A stretch of 11,724 bases of DNA from Porphyromonadaceae bacterium (lineage in GTDB: Bacteria > Bacteroidota > Bacteroidia > Bacteroidales > UBA11471). Positions 1-5,922 of this stretch are shown piece by piece. Positions within the stretch are counted from its first letter, which is position 1. The number at the start of each line of letters is the position of its first letter. The notes under the pieces are model-generated. The model was given only the letters and a program-made list of their open reading frames with translations. It did no database searches and was not told the DNA's origin. The DNA lies in the NCBI GenBank assembly GCA_021199145.1, contig JAJQIP010000117.1, positions 1 through 11,724 of the forward strand. The letters run 5' to 3'. Both the position numbers and the translations under genes were made by a program.

Positions 1-1
1 C

Positions 2-283
2 GTGGGCTCGGCTATGTGTATTAGCGGCCCGGGGACATGCAGTACTTCCTACGAATGTAGCGGAGGCGGTGGGGAATGCGGCACTTCCTATTCTTGCGCC
101 GGTTCGGGAAAAACGAGCAGCGGTCAGGGCAAGTGCGGTAGCTCCTATGAATGTAGCGGAGGAGGGGGTAAGTGCGGTACCTCTTACAATTGCAGCGGAA
201 GTGGCGGTAAGTGCGGAAGTTCTTACGATTGTAGCGGAGGAGGCGGCAAATGCGGCACTTCTTATGATTGCAGCGGCAATTGA
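2..283 (+). CDS. Cys-rich tandem-repeat peptide, putative RiPP precursor (5' end outside window)
   Basis: This is the C-terminal part (at least 93 codons) of a small, highly repetitive protein. After a first half-unit it shows six units of the form C-[GS]-[ST]-S-Y-x-C-[SA]-G-rich, ending in K or E, so cysteines alternate with 5- and 6-residue gaps. The visible part has 13 Cys, a Tyr two residues before the second Cys of all six units, and otherwise mostly Gly and Ser. No family was recognised by name. Its role as a substrate of the radical SAM enzyme that starts 8 nt after its stop is inferred from gene order, from the Cys repeats and from the enzyme's peptide-recognition domain. The apparent GTG start at 2 is probably internal: the five residues before the first visible Cys fit the CX5C spacing, so a Cys codon ending in base 1 is expected just upstream. 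A leader would then lie outside the window. A structural Gly/Cys-rich protein is an alternative. The reading frame is confident; the function is moderately supported. Confidence 0.8.
   Translation: MGSAMCISGPGTCSTSYECSGGGGECGTSYSCAGSGKTSSGQGKCGSSYECSGGGGKCGTSYNCSGSGGKCGSSYDCSGGGGKCGTSYDCSGN
38..280 (+). repeat. Coding tandem repeat, 39-bp period, six units
   Basis: Units start at Cys codons at 38, 77, 134, 173, 212 and 251. Units 1, 3, 4 and 5 are exactly 13 codons. Unit 2 is 19 codons, with a 6-codon Ser/Gly/Thr-rich extension of its linker. Unit 6 ends after 10 codons at the stop. Units 3-6 alternate CGSSY and CGTSY, which hints at a 26-residue higher-order unit. Glycine, serine, tyrosine and cysteine codons differ between copies (ggt/gga/ggc, tat/tac, tgc/tgt) while the peptide pattern is kept. 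This suggests selection on the peptide rather than a very recent DNA duplication. Confidence 0.9.
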
Positions 284-291
284 TTTTCGGG

Positions 292-1581
292 ATGAATTAT
301 CGCTTTGACTCGAATATTATTCATCGGTTTGAAAAAGGAGACAAAATCCTCTTTTTTAATCCGTTGAAACCATCCTGGTTGGTCACAAACGCAATAGGGG
401 AATATGTGTTGGAACTGTGCGACGGGAAAAGATCCCATAGCGAGATTGTCAATACTTTTTGTGAACTATACGGAGAAGAATTCAGAGAAGGTGCGGACTC
501 TTTTCTCCTCCATGCCAAGGAGAGCGACATTTTTGTGGATAACCGTGTGTCGGGAATGCCCGACACACGCACGCTCTCTTTGGTGCAACTCTCCATCTCT
601 TCCGCCTGTAACCTGAACTGTATCTATTGTTATGCCACGGCCCGAAAGGAGAGCCGGTACCCCAAAATGACTCTGGACGACTACAAGAGAGTTATCGACG
701 GTATCTGTAAAATAAACCCGAATGTCTCTTTTACCTTGACGGGAGGGGAGCCGCTTCTCAATAAAGAGTGTTTCGCTATTGCCACCTATATCCGAGAGAA
801 AAATTGTGATGTCGATATTCTGACTAACGGAACTCTCATCAACGAAGACAATATCCTTCAGATTAAGAAACTGTTTTATCGGGTAACCATCAGTGCGGAT
901 GGCAGTACCCCCGAACTGGTCGAACTGTTTCGAGGCAAGAATCAATATCCCCGAATTTCCCGAGCTATTCAACTGTTGGAAAAACACGATATCAACTATA
1001 CTGTTTCCATGGTCGTCAACCGGAAAAACATTCACGATGTCGAGAATATGGCCAGGAAATACGGCGGGCATCTGAATTACCAGCCGCTCTTCAAAGCCGG
1101 ATCCGCTGTCAGCGGAGATTTGGGCATTTCCGGTACAGAATATTATGAGGCGCTCTCCAAGGCCCATGGAGTCAATCCGCTGTCGTATTGTGAATCCTCT
1201 CTCGATGAGGCGAAAATGTGCAAGAACTGCAAATGCGCCATTGCCGACGGAGAGATTAGCATCTCCGAAACGGGAGATGTCTATCCCTGTCAACTGCTCC
1301 ACTATCCGGAGTTCGTGGCGGGGAACATACATGAAACACCTATAGAGGTCATATACCGAGAGGGGAAGTCATTGATGGAATGTCGGAAACTGACTGTGGA
1401 CAACATCGAGGGGTGTAAAGATTGTTTCCTTCGTTATGTGTGCGGAGGGGCCTGTAGAGCCAGAGCCTATCATGAGCGGGGGTCGATAAAGGTAGCCGGG
1501 GACTTTTGCGAATACGAAAAGAGAGCTTTTGTCGATGGAATCTTTAAAATATATTCCAGAAACCTCATGGATGAGGCATAG
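292..1581 (+). CDS. Radical SAM/SPASM peptide maturase with N-terminal PqqD-like domain
   Basis: This 429-residue enzyme is predicted to cleave S-adenosylmethionine and modify a ribosomal peptide, most simply the Cys-repeat peptide encoded just upstream. Residues about 10-85 resemble a PqqD-like RiPP recognition element (motifs NAIGEYVLELCDG and SHSEIV). The radical SAM core follows, with cluster ligands C106-x3-C110-x2-C113 (CNLNCIYC) and a GGEP motif at 151-154. The C-terminus has a full seven-Cys SPASM pattern: C315, G328-x4-C333, then C375-x2-C378-x5-C384-x3-C388 and C406, enough for two auxiliary [4Fe-4S] clusters. Extra Cys at 310 and 313 precede it. I chose ATG 292 because it gives a normal domain start. 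TTG codons at 268 and 280 are in frame and would overlap the precursor's stop. The 8-nt spacing suggests translational coupling, although no strong Shine-Dalgarno is visible. Such enzymes form thioether (sactipeptide or ranthipeptide), C-C or other links; which one applies cannot be read from sequence. The enzyme class is near certain; the substrate is inferred. Confidence 0.93.
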   Translation: MNYRFDSNIIHRFEKGDKILFFNPLKPSWLVTNAIGEYVLELCDGKRSHSEIVNTFCELYGEEFREGADSFLLHAKESDIFVDNRVSGMPDTRTLSLVQLSISSACNLNCIYCYATARKESRYPKMTLDDYKRVIDGICKINPNVSFTLTGGEPLLNKECFAIATYIREKNCDVDILTNGTLINEDNILQIKKLFYRVTISADGSTPELVELFRGKNQYPRISRAIQLLEKHDINYTVSMVVNRKNIHDVENMARKYGGHLNYQPLFKAGSAVSGDLGISGTEYYEALSKAHGVNPLSYCESSLDEAKMCKNCKCAIADGEISISETGDVYPCQLLHYPEFVAGNIHETPIEVIYREGKSLMECRKLTVDNIEGCKDCFLRYVCGGACRARAYHERGSIKVAGDFCEYEKRAFVDGIFKIYSRNLMDEA

Positions 1582-1620
1582 TATATTGGGACAAAGGGGA
1601 GAAGTTTTTAAAATTATTGC

Positions 1621-1628
1621 TACATTTG
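1621..1628 (+). promoter_or_regulatory. Candidate -7 promoter box before the nuclease gene
   Basis: TACATTTG matches the Bacteroidota -7 consensus TAnnTTTG exactly and lies about 50 nt before ATG 1680. No clear TTTG is present 19-21 nt upstream, so this is only half a promoter by pattern. If real, it separates the nuclease-rsmE operon from the radical SAM gene. Confidence 0.35.
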
Positions 1629-1635
1629 AAGTCCT

Positions 1636-1661
1636 GATACCCGGCTTTGTATGTGGGTATC
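1636..1661 (+). other. Perfect 7-bp inverted repeat in the leader of the nuclease gene
   Basis: GATACCC at 1636-1642 pairs with GGGTATC at 1655-1661 around a 12-nt loop. No T-tract follows, so it is not a standard intrinsic terminator. It would sit at the very start of a transcript begun from the box at 1621-1628 and ends 18 nt before the chosen start codon. It may be chance. Confidence 0.35.
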
Positions 1662-1679
1662 GTAAAAACGTTTGGAGTG

Positions 1680-2270
1680 ATGGACGAAAAAGTGGCATTG
1701 AATGTCTTGGGCATTACCTATAACCGGTCCCAACCAGATACTTACATCTTAATTTTGGTGGAGGATGGTGGGGTACGGCAATTGCCTATCGCCATCCGAT
1801 TTGTAGAGGCGCAGTCCATTATGGCATGCATACAGCGGATTATTCCACAACGGCCCCTGACGCATGATTTGTTCTCTTCGTTCGCCAAAGCGTATGGCAT
1901 ACAACTGCAAGAGGCCTATATTTACCATTATGAAGAGGGGTTGTTCTCTTCTGAAATGATATTCAATAACGGGGAGCGGGAGGTGCATATCGATGCCCGT
2001 GCCTCTGATGCCGTGGCTTTGGCCATGCGGATGCAGGCTCCCATATATACCACTCCTTCGGTCCTCGAGAAGGCCGGCATTACTCCCGACCAGATTGCCT
2101 CCCTTGTGGAAAAAGAGTCCGGAGGGGAAGGAATAGAGGCGTACAGTACCGAAGAACTGAAACGACAGTTGCAGCAATCCATCGAACGGGAGGAGTACGA
2201 ACAGGCTGCGGTGATACAACGGGAATTGAAGAAACGGGAGGGAAAGGAACCGGTTTCCCCGATTGATTGA
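1680..2270 (+). CDS. Bifunctional nuclease family (DUF151) protein with C-terminal UVR motif
   Basis: This 196-residue protein is of the BFN/DUF151 family. Family members include plant proteins reported to have DNase and RNase activity; the bacterial role is poorly defined. Residues about 1-125 form the DUF151 domain: it opens VALNVLGITYN and carries the conserved RASDAVALAMR segment near 107-117. Residues about 146-182 (EELKRQLQQSIEREEYEQAA) match the UVR helical-hairpin motif shared by UvrB and UvrC, which mediates protein contacts. This two-domain form is usual in Bacteroidota. I prefer ATG 1680, where the family's normal N-terminus starts; in-frame TTG 1647 and GTG codons would add up to 11 residues that do not look conserved. 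It is followed after 24 nt by rsmE and probably shares its transcript. No signal peptide is seen, so it is likely cytoplasmic. A nucleic-acid role is inferred from the domains. Confidence 0.9.
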   Translation: MDEKVALNVLGITYNRSQPDTYILILVEDGGVRQLPIAIRFVEAQSIMACIQRIIPQRPLTHDLFSSFAKAYGIQLQEAYIYHYEEGLFSSEMIFNNGEREVHIDARASDAVALAMRMQAPIYTTPSVLEKAGITPDQIASLVEKESGGEGIEAYSTEELKRQLQQSIEREEYEQAAVIQRELKKREGKEPVSPID

Positions 2271-2294
2271 TGACGGCGGAAAAGTCAGACAAGG

Positions 2295-3008
2295 ATGGAA
2301 AAACATATATTTTACACGCCAGATATTGCCATCACCAAGGAGTTACCCGAAGAGGAGTCGCACCACTGTGTGAAGGTGTTGCGTCTGACGGAAGGGGATG
2401 AATTGCTGCTCACCGATGGTGCCGGATTTTTTTACCGTGCTTCTATTACCTCGGCACATCCCAAACATTGCGCTGTGGAGATTCTGGAGACAATTCCGTC
2501 CGCTCCATCTTGGAATTTCAACGTACATATTGCCATTGCCCCGACCAAGAACATGGACCGGACGGAGTGGTTCGTCGAGAAGTGTACTGAAATAGGGGTT
2601 AACGCCATTACCTTGTTGCGTTGCCGATTTTCGGAACGGAAGGAGTTGAAAACCGACCGTTTGCGGAAAATTATGATATCGGCTATGAAACAATCCCAAA
2701 AGGCGGTCTGTCCCCAACTTCATGAAATGACGGACTTTACCGCTTTTGTGAAGGCTCCTTTTGTCGGAGAAAAATATATCGCTCACTGCCAAGAGGGGGA
2801 ACGTCGTCTGCTGTCGGAGATATATCCTGCCGGTCATGACGCATTGGTTCTGATTGGTCCGGAGGGGGATTTCAGTCCGGAGGAGGTACAGTCGGCCCTG
2901 TCGGAAGGCTTCTGTCCCATTTCTTTGGGGGAAAGCCGATTACGTACTGAGACGGCCGGAGTTGTAGCCTGTAATACATTGCATGTCTTGAACGAAATGA
3001 AAGAATAA
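2295..3008 (+). CDS. rsmE: 16S rRNA (uracil(1498)-N(3))-methyltransferase
   Basis: This 237-residue SPOUT-fold enzyme is expected to methylate N3 of U1498 in helix 44 of 16S rRNA, using S-adenosylmethionine. The N-terminal PUA-like RNA-binding part contains the family segment ESHHCVKVLRLTEGDEL at about 21-37. The SPOUT domain shows IAPTKNMDRTEWFVEKCTEIGV (about 81-102, given here in part as AIAPTKNMDRTE and EKCTEIGV), then IGPEGDFSPEE around 187-197, a variant of the usual GPEGGF, and LGESRLRTETA at 211-221. The last two form the SAM-binding trefoil knot. The length is normal for the family. ATG 2295 is preceded by an AAGG at a short distance. The gene sits in the middle of a compact operon, 24 nt after the DUF151 gene and 16 nt before the flavodoxin-ferredoxin gene. 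Confidence 0.96.
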   Translation: MEKHIFYTPDIAITKELPEEESHHCVKVLRLTEGDELLLTDGAGFFYRASITSAHPKHCAVEILETIPSAPSWNFNVHIAIAPTKNMDRTEWFVEKCTEIGVNAITLLRCRFSERKELKTDRLRKIMISAMKQSQKAVCPQLHEMTDFTAFVKAPFVGEKYIAHCQEGERRLLSEIYPAGHDALVLIGPEGDFSPEEVQSALSEGFCPISLGESRLRTETAGVVACNTLHVLNEMKE

Positions 3009-3020
3009 AGAATAAAGAAT
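3000..3020 (+). repeat. Three tandem copies of AAAGAAT spanning the rsmE stop codon
   Basis: Three perfect 7-bp units lie at 3000-3006, 3007-3013 and 3014-3020. They cover the last codons and TAA of rsmE and fill the spacer before the next ATG at 3025. Slippage would change the rsmE-EFR1 spacing in 7-nt steps without altering the RsmE protein, because the first unit already supplies the stop. Confidence 0.85.
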
Positions 3021-3024
3021 AACG

Positions 3025-3789
3025 ATGGTACTTTATTTCTCCGCAACAGGAAATTCGAGATGGGTCGCCCGACAGATAGCCTCCGCTTTCGGTCTTTCGG
3101 TGCAGATGATTTTTGAGGAAAAGGGGTGTCGGGAAGCTCTCTTCCCCAGTGATGAGCCTCTGTTCCTGGTCTTTCCCGTACACGCATGGGGACCCGCCAT
3201 TACTATGTATGAATTTATTCAGAAAATGTCTGTCGATGGTTATCGAGGACAACCGATATATGCCGTCTGTGTCTGTGGAGATGATTGCGGTCGGACCGAC
3301 AAAATTGTCGCCCAAGCCCTGCATCGTAGGGGAATGTGTCTGACGGCGGTTTTTTCGGTGCAAATGCCCGACAGTTATATCCTTTTGCCAGGATTTGACG
3401 TAGATGAGGCGAGTGTTGCGGCGGAAAAGTTACAAGAGGCTCCTGCCCGTTTGGAGGCGATTGTGAAGGCGATAAAACAGGGAGGAACGGCTTCCTTGTA
3501 CCATGCCGGTGCTTTGCCCCGACTGAAAAGTTCTGTATACCCCTTGTTCCGGTGGTATGCCCGTAGGGGAAACTCCTTTTATGCGACAGCAGCGTGTACG
3601 ATGTGCGGCAAGTGTATCCGTCTCTGTCCGACTCATACAATTGTCGAGGATGCTTCCGGCCGGCCTTGCTGGAAGAAAAAGGGGTGTACCCAATGTCTGG
3701 CCTGTATACACCGGTGCCCTCAACGGGCCATTGAATACGGGCACATCACCTTACGAAAAGGAAGGTATCATCACCCCGACACCTTTTAG
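3025..3789 (+). CDS. EFR1-type flavodoxin-ferredoxin fusion protein
   Basis: This 254-residue redox protein matches the EFR1 family layout. The N-terminus is a flavodoxin-like domain, with the FMN phosphate-binding loop FSATGNSRW at about 5-13. The C-terminus is a double-cluster ferredoxin with two CX2CX2CX3CP motifs: C191, C194, C197, C201 and C221, C224, C227, C231, so two [4Fe-4S] clusters are expected. Residues around 50-60 (FPVHAWGPAI) match the second flavin-contacting loop of this fold. It is predicted to be a cytoplasmic electron carrier; its partners are unknown. It is the last gene of the DUF151-rsmE operon. Its stop TAG (3787-3789) overlaps the stop of the opposing HAD gene, leaving no separate terminator. 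The linker between the last two Cys groups (GRPCWKKKGC) carries an additional Cys at 215. Family assignment is confident; the physiological donor and acceptor cannot be seen. Confidence 0.93.
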   Translation: MVLYFSATGNSRWVARQIASAFGLSVQMIFEEKGCREALFPSDEPLFLVFPVHAWGPAITMYEFIQKMSVDGYRGQPIYAVCVCGDDCGRTDKIVAQALHRRGMCLTAVFSVQMPDSYILLPGFDVDEASVAAEKLQEAPARLEAIVKAIKQGGTASLYHAGALPRLKSSVYPLFRWYARRGNSFYATAACTMCGKCIRLCPTHTIVEDASGRPCWKKKGCTQCLACIHRCPQRAIEYGHITLRKGRYHHPDTF

Positions 3790-4433
3790 ATTTTCTTCCG
3801 GAGAAGAATCTCTTCGGGAGAGATGCCTACAAAATCATGAATCACATAATCGGCGAGCGGAGCTATTTCTTGTGCGGGGAGGGTAGTAGCCACCCCTATG
3901 ACGGTCATGCCTCCGGCCCGTCCGGCTTGTAGTCCGGCCCGTGAATCCTCAAAGACAAAGGATTTTTGCGGTACGACTTCCAATCTTTGGCTTGCCAAAA
4001 GATAGCCTTCGGGATCGGGTTTGGAACGGGTGATATCATCGGCCGAGATAATCGTGGGGAAGAACTGTTGCAGCGAAGGGTGAGCCTCCCACAAATGGCC
4101 TAATTTACTGTCGTCCGAACTGGTGACAAGGGCTGTGGGGATACAATGTGCCTGTAATTTTTCCAAAAAATCAAGAATTCCCGGAATCAAGTCGAAATGC
4201 ATATTTTGTTCCCATTCCGATAGGGCGGCGGTGATTTCCCGTTGCCAATCCTCATGTCCGGCAAAGTGGAGGTCGAAAATCTGTTGGAGTGTATTCCCTT
4301 TGATTTTCATGCCGAAATGGTCCGCATCGTGAAGATAATCTTTTCCGGCTCTATCCCAGAAAACGCTGTATTGGGGCTCGGTATCAATGATTACTCCATC
4401 CAGGTCGAAAAGAACGGCACACTCTTTGCCCAT
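3786..4433 (-). CDS. HAD-superfamily phosphatase/phosphoglucomutase-like hydrolase
   Basis: This 215-residue protein is of the beta-phosphoglucomutase-like HAD subfamily. Motif I is FDLDGVIIDTE with nucleophile D10 and acid/base D12. A helical cap follows at about residues 18-85, as in subclass IA. Motif II is the TSS at 104-106, motif III is K138 in SKPDP, and motif IV is ED 162-163 in FEDSRAG. All catalytic positions are present, so it should be an active Mg2+-dependent phosphohydrolase or phosphomutase on a small sugar phosphate or similar metabolite. The exact substrate cannot be read from sequence. It is transcribed alone, divergent from the MATE gene across a 110-bp spacer. Its TAA stop overlaps by 4 nt the end of the convergent EFR1 gene. 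Confidence 0.92.
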   Translation of the reverse strand: MGKECAVLFDLDGVIIDTEPQYSVFWDRAGKDYLHDADHFGMKIKGNTLQQIFDLHFAGHEDWQREITAALSEWEQNMHFDLIPGILDFLEKLQAHCIPTALVTSSDDSKLGHLWEAHPSLQQFFPTIISADDITRSKPDPEGYLLASQRLEVVPQKSFVFEDSRAGLQAGRAGGMTVIGVATTLPAQEIAPLADYVIHDFVGISPEEILLRKKI

Positions 4434-4461
4434 ATCATCCTGTCATATTTGATTGACGCTG

Positions 4462-4493
4462 CAAAGGAAGTAAAAAGCGTTTGCTTACGCAAA
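4462..4493 (-). promoter_or_regulatory. Candidate promoter for the HAD hydrolase gene
   Basis: On the minus strand TTTG (4490-4493) is followed after 20 nt by TTCCTTTG (4462-4469). This is the Bacteroidota -33/-7 pattern with one mismatch in the -7 box (TT for TA). The box ends 28 nt before the ATG at 4433. It overlaps the oppositely directed MATE promoter candidate. Confidence 0.5.
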
Positions 4494-4510
4494 AATAATC
4501 ACTATCTTTG
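4480..4510 (+). promoter_or_regulatory. Candidate promoter for the MATE transporter gene
   Basis: TTTG (4480-4483), a 19-nt spacer and TATCTTTG (4503-4510) match the Bacteroidota sigma-ABfr consensus TTTG-N19-TAnnTTTG exactly. The box ends 33 nt before ATG 4544. This also argues that the in-frame TTG at 4508, inside the -7 box, is not the start. Confidence 0.75.
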
Positions 4511-4543
4511 TCGTTCCAAAAAGGTTTTAAAAGAAGATTTCCC

Positions 4544-5911
4544 ATGCCAAGCGACCAGTCTCCCCATAAATTAGGTACCGAACCCATCGGCAAATTGTTA
4601 GTGGAGTATTCCTTGCCGGCCATTATCGCCATGACTATCGTGTCGTTATACCATGTCATCGATAGTATTTTCATCGGTCACGGGGTAGGGGCTATGGCCA
4701 TTGCCGGTCTTGCGGTCACTTTCCCGTTGATGAATCTGGTCATCGCTTTTTCCACACTTGTCGGGGTAGGTAGTGCGACGATATCTTCGATATATATGGG
4801 TCAAAAAGATATCCAACGAGCCACATTGGTCCTGCATAACGCCTTTATCTTGTTGCTTGTCGATAGTGTGGTTATCTCTACGGTGGCCTACATTTTTCTT
4901 GACCCTATCTTGTACTTCTTCGGGTCAAGTAGTGAGACATTGCCGTATGCCCGTGATTTCATGCAGGTAATATTGATTATCAACCCCATCTCTTATCTGT
5001 TTATCGGGCTGAACAACCTGATGCGAGCGACGGGATATCCCAAGAAGGCGATGATTTCATCCTTCTTTACCGTGGCTGTAAATGTAATTGTGGCTCCCAT
5101 CTTCATATTTGTCTTGAAGTTGGGTATACGGGGAGCCGCCATGGCTACGGGGGTGGCTCAGACTGTCGGTCTTGTGTGGGTCTTGTTCCATTTTCTCAAT
5201 AAGAAGAGTTTCATCCATATCCAGAAGGGCTATTTCAAGTTGAGCAAGCGTATCATCATTTCGATTTTCAGCATCGGAATGTCCCCGTTTTTATTGAACA
5301 CCTGTTCTTGCATCGTGGTGATTATCATCAACGCCTCTCTGCAACGGTATGGCGGTGATATGGCGATAGGGGCGTACGGAATCGTCAACCGGATGTTGGC
5401 CCTCTTCGGAATGGTCGTTTTGGGATTGACGCAGGGAATGCAGCCTATTATCGGATACAATTACGGGGCGAACCGTTTCGACCGAGTAAAGCAGACATTA
5501 CGTTATGGATTGTTTTTCGGAGGATGTATCACGACGGTAGGCTTTTTAGCCCACGAATTGATTCCTGGCGTGATTGTCGGTCTCTTTACAGACAGTCCCG
5601 AATTGCTGGAAATTTCCCGTACCGGGTTGCGGATTATGAGTGCCGTGTTCTTCGTCGTGGGTATGCAGATTGTGATTACCCAATTTTTCCAATCGATAGG
5701 GAAATCGAAGATTTCCATCTTCTTGTCCCTTTCCCGGCAACTGTTGTTCTTTATCCCTTGTCTGCTGACACTGCCCCGTTTTTATGGTACGACTGGCGTA
5801 TGGTGCAGCCTTCCCGTGGCTGACGGCACCGCTTTTGTGATAGCTGTCATCGCCTTGTTGTATCATTTCCACAAGGTCTCCGCAAAGATGAAGGAAGTCC
5901 GTCAGGCCTGA
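4544..5911 (+). CDS. MATE-family multidrug/toxin exporter
   Basis: This 455-residue integral inner-membrane protein has about twelve predicted hydrophobic segments in two MatE halves. It is expected to export cationic drugs or metabolites in exchange for Na+ or H+. Family signatures include the opening PIGKLLVEYSLPAIIAM, DSIFIGHGVG, GLAVTFPLMN, GSATISSIYMGQ, and in the second half GIVNRMLALFGMVVLGL and QPIIGYNYGANRFDRV. The last is typical of the bacterial NorM/DinF-like branch that includes Bacteroides transporters. Length is normal and the frame is intact. I chose ATG 4544 because a good promoter lies just upstream and the upstream in-frame TTG falls inside it. The substrate cannot be predicted. 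The gene stands alone on its strand and ends 11 nt from the convergent PorT-like gene, with no obvious terminator hairpin. Confidence 0.94.
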   Translation: MPSDQSPHKLGTEPIGKLLVEYSLPAIIAMTIVSLYHVIDSIFIGHGVGAMAIAGLAVTFPLMNLVIAFSTLVGVGSATISSIYMGQKDIQRATLVLHNAFILLLVDSVVISTVAYIFLDPILYFFGSSSETLPYARDFMQVILIINPISYLFIGLNNLMRATGYPKKAMISSFFTVAVNVIVAPIFIFVLKLGIRGAAMATGVAQTVGLVWVLFHFLNKKSFIHIQKGYFKLSKRIIISIFSIGMSPFLLNTCSCIVVIIINASLQRYGGDMAIGAYGIVNRMLALFGMVVLGLTQGMQPIIGYNYGANRFDRVKQTLRYGLFFGGCITTVGFLAHELIPGVIVGLFTDSPELLEISRTGLRIMSAVFFVVGMQIVITQFFQSIGKSKISIFLSLSRQLLFFIPCLLTLPRFYGTTGVWCSLPVADGTAFVIAVIALLYHFHKVSAKMKEVRQA

Positions 5912-5922
5912 TTCCCGAAGGG

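Noticed and set aside
2..4. GTG as the true start of the Cys-repeat peptide
   Set aside because: The repeat register continues through it to the window edge, no ribosome-binding site can be seen, and a precursor recognised by an RRE-containing enzyme should have a leader.
38..280. Regular 39-bp repeats resembling a CRISPR array or satellite DNA
   Set aside because: The units are contiguous, have no spacers, keep one open reading frame and vary mainly at synonymous positions. They are a coding repeat.
466..1332. 288-codon open frame antisense to the radical SAM gene
   Set aside because: It lies wholly opposite a confidently identified enzyme and its translation shows no family motif.
4477..4490. 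GCGT-N6-ACGC inverted repeat between the HAD and MATE genes as an operator
   Set aside because: The arms are only 4 bp, and no regulator gene is nearby.
4508..4543. TTG 4508 as the MATE start, giving 12 more residues
   Set aside because: It lies inside the best -7 promoter box in the window, and family homology starts after ATG 4544.
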